Source: Leuctra nigra
Taxonomy: Eukaryota > Arthropoda > Insecta > Plecoptera > Leuctridae
Assembly: GCA_934045905.1 (NCBI GenBank)
Contig: OW203773.1
Location: forward strand, 19,641,246 to 19,705,245
Reading direction: 5' to 3'
DNA: 64,000 bases
The notes beneath the pieces were generated by a model. It made no database searches. It was not told the origin of the DNA and was given only the letters and a program-made list of their open reading frames with translations. The translations under genes and the position numbers were made by a program. Positions 1 through 12,049 of this stretch are shown here, in pieces (the first letter of the stretch is position 1; every line of letters begins with the position of its first letter).

Positions 1-520
1 GGATGACAATTTAGTATACATTTTTCAAGATTATGGAATAAAATGACCTTAAAATTACAAAACTTTTGAAAATGACGACAGATTATACTGAAAATTGGCA
101 AAAATAACTAAAATGTTGGTACCAATGACCACGCGAAGTTTTAAGTTGATCGTTCAATCGGTTCTAGTTTAAATGTCAAAAATCACATGAAAAATGGTTT
201 TAAATTTGAGCCAATAGGAGAATTTGGCTGAAACTTTTTATGATTGGGTACAATGTTGGTTGCAATGTTTTTGCCAAATTTCAAATTGATTGATGCAACC
301 AATCGAAAGATAATTTTTTTTAAATTTGAACCAATCACGGGAGCCCATTCAAAAACGATCCCAGGGACCGCACAGAGTACGTTAGTATGTGTACAAAATT
401 TCAGATCGATTGCTTGAGCGGTTTGACCTGGGCTGTGACCACAAAAAAAAAAAAAAAAACACACACAGAGAAAGTGCCATAAGAGTACCGTGGTGACGCT
501 CGCTACGCTCGCTCAATAAC
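1..520 (+). repeat. Dispersed repeat family A, copy 1 (truncated by window start)
   Basis: AT-rich non-coding repeat with phrases such as 'aagttttaagttgatc', 'caaatttcaaattgatt' and 'gaccaatcgaaagataat'. The same text recurs at about 57520-58080 in this orientation and at about 9290-9830 reversed, with shorter relics at 12050-12360 and 15170-15420. It ends in an A-run followed by a 'cgctcgctacgctcgctc' tail. The 93-aa minus-strand ORF inside it is chance. Confidence 0.75.
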
Positions 521-1019
521 GTATCTCCAACCAATGGAACCTTCTTGTGTGGATTCTATTAGCCTTGTCATTGTTTACTGAAACTTGTTATGGATCAGCC
601 TTAATTTCGTCTTATTTCTATGCTTTGCAAATGCATGGTTTGAAAGTGATGACTTATTTTAAAAATGTTTTGCTTTTTGACATTTTCTTATTTCGATGGG
701 AAGTTGGATTTGCTTATTTATCGGGAATTATCATACGAGTACAAATCAAATAGATTTAAGTTTAGATTACTAGATGTAAGTTCAAGTCCCGTATTATTTA
801 CAATTTGTTATTTTCTGCAGTGCACAATCAATGATTAATTTTAACATCCATCCATGAAGACTTTTACATCATTTTCACAACAACCTTCTTGATATTACTT
901 CGTTCCTGTAGCTGTCACTTCAGGACACATAAAATGCATTAGTGACTTGTGGTTCCACGGGGTGGGGGGGGGGGGGATTATTTTCTCTCTCTACCAAGGG
1001 AGAAGGGGTATAGAATGAA
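521..1019. other. No gene seen
   Basis: AT-rich sequence with a short G-run near 963-976. No coding or repeat signal is visible. Confidence 0.5.
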
Positions 1020-1226
1020 TGTACACTTGACATAAATAAAGATGACCGTTCGCTCAATTAATCATATAGACCTAAAAATGTAAGATCGCACCATCAGAAG
1101 TCAGTCCAAGCGATATCCTTGTCTCACTCTAGTAGGTGACTTCTCATTTCAATGATAATAACAGGAACATGACTAGCATTCATTCAAATTTGTTAAACGA
1201 CAATTTTTTATTTGGCCAAGTGTACA
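1020..1226. mobile_element. MITE family B, copy 1
   Basis: Bounded by inverted 'tgtacacttg' and 'caagtgtaca'. The interior contains 'taagatcgcaccatcagaag' and 'tcatttcaatgataataaca', shared with elements at 24697-24915 and 41838-42230, and more loosely with 29405-29622 and 33884-34416. It encodes nothing. Confidence 0.75.
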
Positions 1227-1894
1227 TCAAAGGGCTCTATTTAGTTACGTATTTATGTTTTTACCAACTTTACCGCCAGAACATTTTATTTTCTGGAATA
1301 CACAATAGTCCTTCAAAAGGAAACATTTTACAAAGTTCAGCTCCCAAGAATGGGGCACATAAAGGTGGCGCGATCACTCGAGGCATGGTCTCAGATATTA
1401 ATATTTTTTGTGTTTACTTACTGATATTCATCCCATACACAATCCCTCGAAAAATTATACACTCCTCGTGTCTAGTTTCTGAGATAATTTGAGTCGCATC
1501 CCCCATCATTTTATGGTAGCCAAGTAAAATTGTGTAGGTAATTTTTAAGCTATAATAAAGATATTTTTACATTTAAATTTGAACAAAAAAAAATCTCCAG
1601 TACACATGGACATCAGAAAAAAACAGTTTCAACTTGTGCTATGTTAAAAGTTAGAAACCATTTCAAAATTATTTTCCCATACCTCCCATGTTAAATTTTT
1701 GTTCATTCTCTGAAGACCTAATTGAAAACTAATTATCGGACGGTAGTTGGAAACTAGAACAAATGCTTTTTGAAATAGTAGTTTCATTCCAATGGACACG
1801 TCATTCAGACATCACAGGAGCGAAGTGAGCTTAAGAAGGTTGACAACATACCACGTGATCTTATCGTTTTCTCTTGCCCCTCCCCTACGCTCAG

Positions 1895-1969
1895 GTAGCC
1901 ATGTTTGCGAAGCGTTTCCCCGCCGGCCACGTGACCGACGTGAACGGGGCTCGGGGTGAGGTGGTGGGG
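1895..1969 (+). CDS. Possible penultimate coding exon of the Ser-rich protein gene
   Basis: A GC-rich island in AT-rich DNA follows a strong pyrimidine tract and acceptor (ctacgctcag at 1885-1894). The phase-0 reading begins VAMFAKRFPAGHVTDVNGAR. A donor (gtaaac) at 1970 leaves 25 complete codons and joins in phase 0 to the exon at 4031. Alternatives are that this is a terminal exon running to the stop at 2069-2071 (58 codons), or that another donor (gtgagg) at 1956 is used, which would break the long frame at 4031. Composition and splice sites favour a real exon, but the join is an inference and I do not recognise the protein. Confidence 0.45.
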
Positions 1970-2071
1970 GTAAACACCTCCCCTCGTGACGTCAGAGACA
2001 CCAGGTATGACGTCATCAATGCTGACGACTTTCAATGTTCGACGGACAATCTCGTTGCGGAGAGAGTTTGA

Positions 2072-4030
2072 CGGGTGTACAGAAATGGACAGATTTAACT
2101 GGTTTTATTTCTGCGACGTTTGCCAAATTTTTGTTTTGTTTGTTTGTTTTCATTTAAGTAATTCCATATTTATTTTTATTTGTAAGATTCAGTATTAGCT
2201 CATTTACCTATTTCAAATGATATTTTGTTTCGTTTAAAATTTAGATTTTTTTTGTTCTGGTCAACATTACAATTCATGCGTAAGACTTTTGTATTATTAA
2301 TTATAATTTAAAAGATTTTCCACATATATTTTGTAGGCATTTTTTGGTTAGCAAATTATACTTGTGTCATATTTTTTTAAAGCGATCATCTGATCATTTT
2401 TGGTAGCTGTTGATACCACAGCAAAAACTTCATTCAATTGCTATCTTGTATTTTAGTTGCCTATTTAATTGCGAAATACTTAATTATTTTCATTTAATGA
2501 AGGTTTTGTTTAATAAATCCTACTTCATTTTAATTAGGTTTAACATTCGCAATTTAAAATTTAATATCAGTTCAAAACTATTTCAATTTATCCAAATTTT
2601 AATTAAGTTGTAGTCAAATATAATTCTCAGCATATTACATTTATTGTAATTTTTAAGTCTAAGAATATGTGTTCAATATTTGTTATTTATTTGAGGTATG
2701 ATTTACCCCACTTCTAATATGTTAATATTTTCTAATTTATTTTCTCAAATGATTTCACTTCATCAATTTATAATTTTGTATAAATGTACTTTATTTCCTG
2801 TTAATTTTCAAACAGAGTTCCTTTTTGAGATGTCTCACTTTAACACAATTATCATATTTAATTTTGGGATAATCTAAACCCACTTTAAGGACTCTTGGGG
2901 CATTTTTAATATTTTTTCTGAAAGTAATACTGATTTTATTTTCAATTCTGACTATCAGTTTAATAATTATCCTTCCTGCAATATTCAATTTTCCCAGCAC
3001 CCGCTTTGTAAATACTTGACCTGTTACTTAATGTATGTTTTAGTATATCTATTATATAGTTATGTACAAAGTATAATATTTGTGTACTTAATAATCGCTT
3101 GTGTAAAAACGCATGAACTGATTTTCCGTCTGAATCTTTAATATAATATATTTTTTGAAAGTACGACTTCTTGTTTCAGTTTCATTTATTTTGTATACCC
3201 TTTTCAATCCCCCTTCATTATTTATTAACTTGATTTTGGTAATATATCCTGATTTTATTGTATAAAGTATCGTTCTCTGTAATTTGGTTGCACATATTGT
3301 ACTTATACCTGCACCGGCATCTTGATGTATACATGAGTGTAGTGGTGTATAAATGTTGCTATTATGTGCTGATCTCTTGCTAGCTCTCCTTCAACATATG
3401 CAGCATTTTCTTGTCCATTCGCAGTAACGAACAAAATCCTCCAATTAAATGTAACTATCATTATTACTTTCTTGGTACTTTCATTTCTAAATTGTCTGCA
3501 AATAGGGAAGTCTCCTTAATATTTTTATTGTAATTTTGTAAATACGAAAACAAATAATAATGACAAATACACATTTAAAAAAATAAAAATAAATTCTAGA
3601 ATATCACATTTAAATTTCATGTGACATTTTTGCGGAAAAAAACGATGTGTAACGACTGCCTGATGATGTGATTTCTAAGTCCCCAACAATGTGTTGCCAT
3701 GGTGAATACATTGTTGCGACGGCAAAGACTGCCCCATGACGTAAATGCCTATTGAACTGTTTAATATATTTTAAAATTCGTAGATTTCTGTCAATCTTTC
3801 TGGATCAATTACTCAAAAACTATTTATCTCGCAAGTTTCTCTGCATTCAGACACATCTCAACTACCATTATAACATTTTGTTTTAAATAAACCTAATTTA
3901 TATGAGACTTCCATGTTATATTATATGTCCTTCAAAAGTATCAAAAGAAACTAAATTTACTGCAATATACCCATGTTATTTCCCACTCTGATTCAAGTTG
4001 TCTTGACCCTATGACGTGCACATTCCACAG
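2072..4030. other. AT-rich, probable intron
   Basis: Very AT-rich, with no coding-like stretch on either strand. It lies between the possible exon at 1895 and the exon at 4031, and ends in the acceptor ttccacag. Confidence 0.45.
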
Positions 4031-5260
4031 GTTATAACTTGCGCGGGCCCCGCCAAGCCTCAGCGCACCTCCACCGACCGCCTCCACGAGCGATACAACC
4101 TCCTCCCGACCACCTTCTCCAACCTCCAGACCCTCTCCCCGAGCTCCCCCAAGTCCAACACCCCACCGCACAAACTCTGTCTGGAGACCAGCTTCACGTC
4201 ACTCCAGAGTCCTGGATCAGACCACCACGCCAGTCTCACATCCTCCCTCAGCAACGGTCATCACAAGACACGGTCCCAAGGAGCATCGCCTTTCGCAGTT
4301 CATCCATCATTACCTTGGGAATACTCGACACTCCTTGACGAAGAAATCCAGAAGGGTCTAAACTACGTCCCGCCAAAGAAGGTAGTTAAGAAGAAAGTCG
4401 ATCTCATCCATGACGATTGGTTCGGGTTAGCTCCTATAGCAAGTCCAGAGTCGTTAAGTGAAGTTTCTTCGATCAGTTCCCGTGCCAGTAGCCTCATGTT
4501 TAACATTAAAGAAAGGCTACGGGCAAACTCGGCAAGTTCCGCCAAGAAAACTTTTGTAGATACCAACAACGTGTATAGTAATTTGACGAACGATTTGGAC
4601 GCACTTGGTAAATCGCATGTGGACAGATTTGCTATAAACATTATGACTCATTGTTCGTCCGGTGAGATGAGTTACAAAACCGCACAAATGTCGAGTGGGG
4701 AGACTTTCAAAGGGTCGGGCGAAGGAAGCGGACAATACGAATCGGCGCACAACGGCAGCTCCGAAGAAGACATTTTAAGAGTGACCCAATTCAGTAGTGC
4801 CGATTCCATAACCGTGAACGCGGACGTACATTACTGTATCAACGAACGGGGTGGGGCCGAATTCTTCCGTATCGACGCTCTCGCGACGTCTTCGCCAAAA
4901 CAAGTGAAGTTCTCCAACGAACAGGATTCGGTCGAGGAGAACGACTCTCCTCTGCGTCTGAATCATTCTCCTTCGCCCGTGAATCTCAAGACGTCACGCG
5001 ACTTGGGGAAACTGGCCTTGGACGTGGGGAAGCTGGACGGATTCCGATTGGACCACGGCGAAGTGTGCAACGAGAGTTTCAGAGTGCAGCAGACAAGGAC
5101 GGAGAACAACAATGTGAATGATGAGGAGGAGTACGGAAGATTGACGACGGCCAGGAGTTTGATGGAGTCTCTGCCGCTTTTGTCGGATATTGCGGAGAGA
5201 GAGGTCAATACCAGGAAGTATGTTGTTAAGTCTGTTGGTAAAGGAGAGAGTAGTGTTTAA
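4031..5260 (+). CDS. C-terminal exon of an unrecognised Ser-rich protein
   Basis: A 410-codon terminal exon opens right after an acceptor (ttccacag, 4023-4030) and ends TAA at 5258-5260. Base composition switches sharply from AT-rich intron to GC-balanced coding sequence. The protein is hydrophilic and rich in Ser, Thr, Pro and Asn, with no membrane span or catalytic motif I can see. A compact conserved-looking block near residues 95-155 contains PWEYSTLLDEEIQKGLNY, a Lys cluster (KKVVKKKVDLIHDDWFG) and SPESLSEVSSISSRASS. The tail is acidic and ends GKGESSV. It looks like an intrinsically disordered cytoplasmic C-terminus of a larger protein whose earlier exons lie upstream, possibly including 1895-1969. 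I cannot assign a family. Confidence 0.75.
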   Translation, partial: VITCAGPAKPQRTSTDRLHERYNLLPTTFSNLQTLSPSSPKSNTPPHKLCLETSFTSLQSPGSDHHASLTSSLSNGHHKTRSQGASPFAVHPSLPWEYSTLLDEEIQKGLNYVPPKKVVKKKVDLIHDDWFGLAPIASPESLSEVSSISSRASSLMFNIKERLRANSASSAKKTFVDTNNVYSNLTNDLDALGKSHVDRFAINIMTHCSSGEMSYKTAQMSSGETFKGSGEGSGQYESAHNGSSEEDILRVTQFSSADSITVNADVHYCINERGGAEFFRIDALATSSPKQVKFSNEQDSVEENDSPLRLNHSPSPVNLKTSRDLGKLALDVGKLDGFRLDHGEVCNESFRVQQTRTENNNVNDEEEYGRLTTARSLMESLPLLSDIAEREVNTRKYVVKSVGKGESSV

Positions 5261-5637
5261 GCGTTGGCATTCGCTCTGTGTCCGTGTTGAACACTTTTGT
5301 CGATGTTGAAGGCACTGTTGATGCCTGTTGATGTTGATGTCGATGTCGATGATGAAGGCAGCACTTTTATACCATATTCAGACTTTATAAAGACATTGGG
5401 TCAGAGGTTAAGGCACCAAAGTGACATTTTCTTCAAATGGAGAATAGAGTTTTGCTCCAATTTCTCGTTGTTGGTACACAATATATGGAAGATTTTAAAC
5501 AGGAATGGAATTGATCACAAAATTTTAATACGGAGTTTTAATACCAATTGGACCTAAATTAAAATGAATATTATATTAATTGATAGTCAAATAGAAGTCA
5601 AACCCACAGATCCTCACGATTCGTTTCAAGTTTTTAC

Positions 5638-5643
5638 AATAAA
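5638..5643 (+). terminator. Candidate polyadenylation signal for the Ser-rich gene
   Basis: AATAAA about 380 bases after the stop codon. The intervening 3' UTR includes a short 'gttgatgtcgatgtcgatgatg' slippage tract near 5328-5353. No cleavage data are available. Confidence 0.35.
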
Positions 5644-5868
5644 TCTAAAAACACTGAGGTACTTCGTTTTACTTTTACTGTAATCATTTCTTGAAAAATA
5701 ACTCATATTATTTTTTGCACCACAAAGAATCAACTCTCAGCTATAAGCACTCATCTCCATTTTTAAAAATGTAATTTAGTTGCATTAACCTCTGATTCTC
5801 CATATTATTCAATCTACATTTACCATCAGATCATGATTACTTATTTAAAATACGGACACAAGAAGAAG

Positions 5869-6400
5869 CTTATTGTTGTGCTGTGTCAGGGTTTCCTGCA
5901 AATTCAAACGTAAGACCATTGACGTACACTGGGGGTGGGGACATGCGACTGGCCAGTCATCTGTCGTCGATGTCTAGTGACAAACGGAACCGCCCCGTTC
6001 TTACGTACAGACCAAGGTCAAATTCTTCACTCGTCCGGCTGAGATCGTCTTACATATGGAAAGATTGCACGGAAAGCTGACGCAGCACAACAATAAGCTT
6101 AATTTAGGCATATGCTATAAATATGAAGGCATATTGTAGCATTGAACAAAATTAATAATAATGTATTTATATTGCCAGAATCGTGGTTTGTAGTGCGGCC
6201 TCAGACATCGGCGGAAGCATTCAGTGCTGCAGCTATAGCAGTCACGAGTCCCATACTGAGCGGTAGTCAATGGTAAGACAATCTCAGATGTCGCGGCGGA
6301 GTTGACCTTGGTTTTGCCACGAGGCGGCGTGCTTTGCCATTGCACATCGACGACAGTGTTTCCGATCCCTAACAAAGAAGCGCTTGTCAATGGTTTCTGA
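5869..6400. mobile_element. Inverted-repeat element, family E copy 1
   Basis: The core 5873-6102 is bounded by inverted 'aagcttattgttgtgctg' and 'cagcacaacaataagctt'. Beyond it, sequence to about 6400 also matches the locus at 31780-32460 ('tatattgccagaat', 'gcggaagcattcagtgctgc'). No transposase is encoded, so it is a non-autonomous DNA element. Confidence 0.65.
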
Positions 6401-6426
6401 CGAAAATACCAATTCTTTGTCTTCAT

Positions 6427-7665
6427 ATTGATTTAAATTAACTGTTGTAAACGTAGCATCGTCGTTACCTATAGAGAATATTTTTATAATTTTTACAATA
6501 CTTGTGTGTTCCTTTTTAAACGTCAGCGTGTTACTTTAATTCTTTGTGGATTGTGGTGAGAAAGTTTCCGAGTAAATTTTAGTCAAATATTCAATCAGAG
6601 CAACTTTTGTCAGGTACATTGATGTGATGTATGTTTGCGATAGCTAATTTATTTGTGAGTTTGGTATTTAATTGATATTTTCTTATTTAAATTATTTTAT
6701 TTATTGATGATATTTATATTATTGCGATAGGAATTTCAGTTGATTTGAGAATTTCTGTTTAATGATACTTTACCATTTTCAATCAATCTATTACTTTACA
6801 CCACATGAGAAGGAATCATCATGGAATCTACATAATTAATGGGCCCCATTTCTCGAGATACGTTTTAACATCTTTTGAATTACTTGAGTTTGAAAGTATT
6901 CAAATTTCCCCCATCTCAAATACTACAATTTTGACACATTTTGACACATTTTCTTGTCTCAATCCACAAATGAAATTTACCTATCTAAAAACATAGATTT
7001 AACAATTTTACATTTTGCTTATTGTCTACCCAATTCTATAGCGCCAAATAATTATTTAGGAAAAAGTTTATAAGCGAGATTTTGCAGTTTTCCTAAAAGA
7101 TGTGGTATTATTTTGTATAGAATTCTTTCAGCTGATATCCAAAATGTTTAAATGTGATCGTTTTATTTCAAATCGACGTATTTGGGTGTTTTAAATAACT
7201 GCAGATAGGTACAGTAAAAAAACATGTTAAAATTAAATAATGTGTAAAGAAAATCTTGTTTTAGTCAAACAAGTTAAGTATAATTATGAGGTATTGGAAT
7301 TGATAGAAAAGTCAATTTAGCTCTACGCTATTTATACTCAAACAACAATTTTAATCAGTCATTTTAACAACAATATTATATACAATATTATGCCAACAAT
7401 AATCAAAATATCGAAGACTTTATTATAATTAATTATTATTATTTTACAAGTTCCTTAAGCTAAGTTATGTGCAATTTTTATCAGTATTATTTTATTCTAT
7501 ATCTTTACGACGAAAGAAGTGCAATGGAATCCATATAAAAATCCCAATTTCTAGGAGTATTTGATTGTACTGACGGAACTTAAAAATACATACTCTAGAG
7601 ATGTGCTTTTTATTGGAGTATGTTCCACTTTTCTCATAATGTATATAGTAGGGGAGCAAATGTAA
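6427..7665. other. No gene seen
   Basis: AT-rich, with short chance ORFs only. No splice-bounded coding block or repeat structure was recognised. Confidence 0.5.
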
Positions 7666-8337
7666 TTCCGCTCGATTGGAGTGCCGAAATTGATTTTTTC
7701 ATAATTATCGATTGTTCACATCATTCTTAATATTACCTGACGTGCCTTCAATTTTTTTGGTGGCCATCTTGGCAAATATAGCGGAAAACGAGCGAAAAAC
7801 GTAAATTTTACAAATTATTTAATTGTTGGTAGAGAAAAGATTGAAAAATTATGAAATAATTACTAAAACTAACTAAATAATAGTGACTTGAAAAAAAAAT
7901 TACGCGGTAAACAAAAAATTTAAGAAAAATTTAATTTTTTTTTGAAAAAAAAATATTTTTTTTAAAACGCATATTGTTCAAAATGAAATCGTCTACAAAT
8001 TTAATTTCACATATTTTAGTCTAAGTCCACGCGTTTCATAATAAATTAAGAGCAAAAAAACACAGAAACGTGATTGGTCAATTCCAACAATGAAAAAATA
8101 AAATTTGTTCATGGCTTTTTTTTCAAGTCCCCATATTTGAGTTAGTTTTAGTGAATTATTTCATAATTTTTCAACCTTTCCTCTACCAGCAATTAATAAT
8201 TTGTAAAATTTACGTTTTCCGACATATTTTCCAAGATGGCCACCAAAAAAATTGAAGGCACGTCAGGTAATATTAAGAATGATGTAAACAATCGATAATT
8301 ATGAAAAAATCAATTTCGGCACTCCAATCGAGCGGAA
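7666..8337. mobile_element. Fold-back element with arms of about 220-235 bp
   Basis: The left end (ttccgctcgattggagtgcc at 7666) is the reverse complement of the right end at about 8318-8337. The arms continue through 'gccttcaatttttttggtgg' and 'ctaaaactaact' to about 7900 and from about 8118, around a roughly 220-bp A-rich centre. No ORF is present, so it is a large MITE or fold-back transposon. Confidence 0.8.
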
Positions 8338-9280
8338 AGCATTTTTTCTACACTTGAACCTGCACTAATAGGTAACATTGTTATTTGTATTTTATCAAAT
8401 TAAGTCTAATGTTCTTATCAGTGGTTTATTTACTAAGCCTTTTATAATATGGGTTATTAATGATATCTTCCGATCTCTTTCCCTTTTACATTTTGTACTT
8501 ATTTATGGTAAGCATAGAAAGTACTTAAAATTTTATATTTTTATAATAACTATTTATGATTTTCATAATTATGTTATGTCTTGTCCCGTAAATTTAATTG
8601 CGTTTTCAATTGATTACTTTGAACGAGATTAGAAATAGAATCTAAGAAAATAGCTCCATTCTTTGGGATATTTACACATTATCCAATTATTTATTTGGAG
8701 CATATTTATTTGGATTCTATTCTGCTTGCTTCGTGGCAAAATGATCTCAAACCTTACTGGAAAAGTCAAAATACGTTTCTGCTACTTAAATCTCTTCTGT
8801 AAAACTAGCCAAAGATAACAACGATCTAAAATGTACAATGCCAAAGAAAATGAATCTAATATTTATAGTTTAATTTCTGTTTATCTAACTTATATTTAAA
8901 CATATTAACTTTAAAGGAACTCAAGATTTTAATAGCATTTTACAGGAAACATAATAAAAGAATTACTAAAACTAAGTAGCATACATTTTGTGAAATTTAA
9001 TAGGAACCAACATGAAATTAATCGAAGGAAATGAAATTTATAGAAATGTATACAATTAAAATTATAAAATAAAATATTCGAAATCAATTAAATTTTTTAG
9101 AAATATTCGTAGAACTGTTAGTGAATATTTTTAACCAGCTATTAATAATATTGAGACTGTATGAAATTATTGTACTGTTACATTGTTACTCGACGTGAAT
9201 ATGCTAAGTCAATAAAATGATATTAAACAATTGATAATTATTTATTTATATGTGTGGTGAATCTACATAGCGGCTGGTCC
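8338..9280. other. No gene seen
   Basis: AT-rich, with no supported feature. The 84-aa ORF at 8378-8632 has no splice or family support. Confidence 0.45.
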
Positions 9281-9289
9281 AAAAGAGGC

Positions 9290-10005
9290 ACAATCGGCGG
9301 GACATCCCTGTGACGAGACTACTGCACAAACCGGGCTGAAAGCTTCACACAACCAATCAATCTGAAATTTTGCACATACTAACGTAATCTATGTGGTATC
9401 ATGCGATCGTTTTTGAAAGGGACCCTGTGATTGGTTCAAATTAAAAAAAAATCTTTCGATTGGTTTGTTCGATCAATTTAAAATTTTGAGAAGTCATTAC
9501 GACCAACATTGTCCCCAATCTTACAAAGTTTCAGTTAAATCCTACCATTGGTTAAAATTTAAAATCATATTTCGTGTGTTTTTTGAAATTTAAACTAGAA
9601 CCGAATAACCAATCAACTTAAAACTTTGCATGGTAATTGGGACAAACATTATCTGTATTTTTGACAATTTTCAGAAAAATCTGTGTTTAAATCCAAATGT
9701 TATTGACATTTTACGGACATTTTTCCAGTTGGCTGTCAAATTTCTCGAAAATTTTGATCACGGCAACTTCGACTCTTCATAGTTCCAAGGTAATTAGAGC
9801 AGAAACTTCCAAACTGTGTTTCAAAATCATCACTTTTGTAGGGAAAAGTTACAGCTGTTAGAATTTGGTTGTCGAAAAAACCAATCCAAACCTGCAGTTG
9901 AGAAAGGGTGCGAATAATTACCTACTTAACAAATGCTGATCTTATTCGTGAATGTTAAAATTACTAACACTAGGAAAACGCTCGGTGTAACGCGTTGATG
10001 AGCGA
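9290..10005 (-). repeat. Dispersed repeat family A, reversed copy, with a Helitron-like end
   Basis: 9290-9830 is the reverse complement of the family A body at 57520-58080. At 9970-10005 there is a short motif also found at 57160-57198. On the minus strand it reads a 5-bp hairpin stem (cgctc...gagcg), then tttt, then CCTAG followed by T. That arrangement resembles a Helitron 3' terminus (hairpin, CTRR, insertion before T). The family membership is inferred. Confidence 0.5.
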
Positions 10006-10225
10006 GCACCCGAACGAATCCAGGAACGAATCCATCGAATCCATCCGAATCCAACGAATCAGGAATCAGATCAGAATCAGGAATCAACGAATCAACGAAT
10101 CAGTTGATCGTTGATCGTTGAACGAATCGTTGATCAACGAATCAACGAATCAGGAATCGTTGAATCAGGAATCAACGAATCAGGAACGAATCCATCCGAA
10201 CGAATCCAGGTCCAGGAGGCCCTGG
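10006..10225. repeat. Degenerate short-period repeat
   Basis: Irregular reiterations of 'cgaatcaacgaatcagg' and 'gaatccaggaacgaatcc' over about 200 bp, abutting the Helitron-like end at 10005. Confidence 0.8.
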
Positions 10226-10309
10226 ATTAAGTCAGTAAGGACAAAGTTATAGCTCCTGATAATTTTTCAATAGTTTTAAGGTTCCTGCTTTTATTATTAT
10301 TATTAAGTC

Positions 10310-10445
10310 TATATTCTCAACAGAGCCAGGCTCCACTAGTGAGAATGTAATATAGAGAAGGGAGGAGAGGAAACCCGGTACCGGCATGTAGCCTACTCCT
10401 GACGAAAGATACCAAGGGGACCAACGGCTTAACGTCCCTTCCCGT
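10310..10445 (+). repeat. SINE-like relic
   Basis: Contains 'gggaccaacggcttaacgtc' preceded by 'aggaaacccggtaccggc', wording I associate with tRNA-derived SINEs of insects. It is degenerate, with no clear A box. Confidence 0.4.
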
Positions 10446-10666
10446 AGATGTAATATTGTGAGTACAAGTATTTCAGCAATCTCTACTCATCAATTTGAAT
10501 CAATTTGTTTCATCAGGAGTGCTTTTTTTAAGAAACTTTGAAGCAATTTTGTATTTCATTTTGGTGATTTGGAAGAAGATTTGCCATAGGAAAACAATAA
10601 CTTTTCAAGGCATGGCCTCCTAGTAGTTCGAAGAGCAGAATCTGGATTATACTCAAGGTTCAATAT

Positions 10667-11263
10667 ATGTCTCAAGAAACTTCAGCCCTCCAGCAAATAT
10701 GTCCATTTTGTAGTAAATGTTATAAACGAGTCAAGACCCACATCTCCCGTGCTCACCCTCAAGAATACCGAGCAAGTGTTGCCGAGAAATACACGTCTAA
10801 GACAGCTCCAGATCCTTCTCTTGCGCATGTTGCTGCAGACGAAGACAATGTCCACGATGTCGAACCTTCGCAAGAGACGAAAGCAACACGTGAGTACCAC
10901 GCGCGACTAGACAAATTTAACTCCGAGTTAAAAGACATTGTCCAGGAGGATGATTTCCATCGTGTAGTAAATGAATTCTCTACATTTCTGTCGACGGCTA
11001 TTCAATCCTTGCCTGGCCCTAAGCATCCAGCGACCAAGTATTATGAAGCTAGGAAGAAGAAAGCATCATTTAAGGCGAATGAGAGGAATTATTCTGAAAC
11101 ATCGAATCCTCAGACAAAATCGAAGAGGGACCGGCAGAAGCGGAATGAGGTGTTCAACAATTCAAACAATTCAAACGTGGAGGTGAATTGTTCAACAATG
11201 GTGAATTGTTCAACAATTCAACAATTCAAACGTGGAGGTGGAGTACTCATCGCAGTGTCCTGA
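10667..11263 (+). pseudogene. LINE remnant: zinc-finger N-terminus fused to a scrap of APE endonuclease
   Basis: The 198-codon ORF begins with a C2H2-type finger (CPFCSKCYKRVKTHISRAHP). A basic region follows with LPGPKHPATKYYEARKKK and TKSKRDRQKRNEV, a layout like the N-terminus of R2-type non-LTR retrotransposon proteins. The ORF then runs through a short-repeat tract (ttcaacaattcaaac) into KRGGGVLIAVS and stops. RGGGVLIAV is typical of the AP-endonuclease domain of CR1/Jockey-type LINEs, so the piece appears chimeric. No reverse transcriptase is present. It is a dead fragment with no host function inferred. Confidence 0.6.
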
Positions 11264-11456
11264 AAAGCTACCATCATCTGTCACGAGAAAAGACATCGAA
11301 GCTCTGAGAGAATCTCTTGCCCTGGTAGAAAACGCCATGAAGAGGAATGATAACGTTGTTCGATGTGGGGATTACAATCTGCCCCAAGTCTTCTGGCTTC
11401 CTCAACAGACTTCCTCAACATTCAACATTCTAAATGTCTACAATCTGCATCAGTAA
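11232..11456 (+). pseudogene. LINE APE-endonuclease fragment
   Basis: In another frame overlapping the previous ORF, a 74-codon stretch contains VVRCGDYNLPQVFW, matching the GDFNLP-x-x-W motif of AP-type endonucleases of non-LTR retrotransposons. Most of the domain between RGGGVLIAV and this motif is missing, and no reverse transcriptase follows. It is a deleted and frameshifted relic. Confidence 0.6.
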
Positions 11457-11858
11457 CGGTCATCACTTAGATCTCCTGTTTTACAACTCTCCACTTTTAC
11501 CCTTTTACTCTTTAATGTGTCTTGTTTATTCATATTTATATTTATTGTGTCTTACGTAACTTCTTTAATCATAGTTTAAAAATATTTGTTTTTGTTATGT
11601 TTAAATCCCACTTGTGGAATACTTGTATTCTGTTGGCGATTTCAAATAAAATGAAAAATGAAAATCTCGAACCGAAGTATTGTAACGCACAAATATATAT
11701 AACTTCCACATTGAATTGAAATATTATGATACACTCAACCAACATAAAAGTACGTACCTGCTTTTTATTGAAACTGAGATTATTTATCTATTCACTCTGG
11801 ATAAAGAAAATCAGATCCAAGTTGCTTTGGAATAATTCCCATTCACTTTGAAAATCAC
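11457..11858. other. No gene seen
   Basis: AT-rich filler between the LINE relic and a palindromic MITE. Confidence 0.5.
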
Positions 11859-12049
11859 AATAGACCACATTTTAAATTATCTAGTTAGCTCTGCTTTTCA
11901 AAAAAATTCATATGCAGTACCGTGATCCTAATATCTATTCATGTTATGATCTATTGTTGAAAAACACTAATAGATATGAGGATCACGGTACTGCATATGA
12001 AATTTTTTGAAAAGCAAAGCTAACTAGATAATTTAAAATGTGGTCTATT
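11859..12049. mobile_element. Near-perfect palindromic MITE, family F copy 1
   Basis: About 191 bp. The arms start 'aatagaccacattttaaatt' and meet near 11950. Shared inner text includes 'atctagttagctctgctttt' and 'catatgcagtac'. The element at 30007-30199 is a second copy. Nothing is encoded. Confidence 0.85.

Noticed and set aside
4060..5208. Minus-strand ORFs across the Ser-rich exon
   Set aside because: No splice or homology support; shadows of the 410-codon plus-strand frame.
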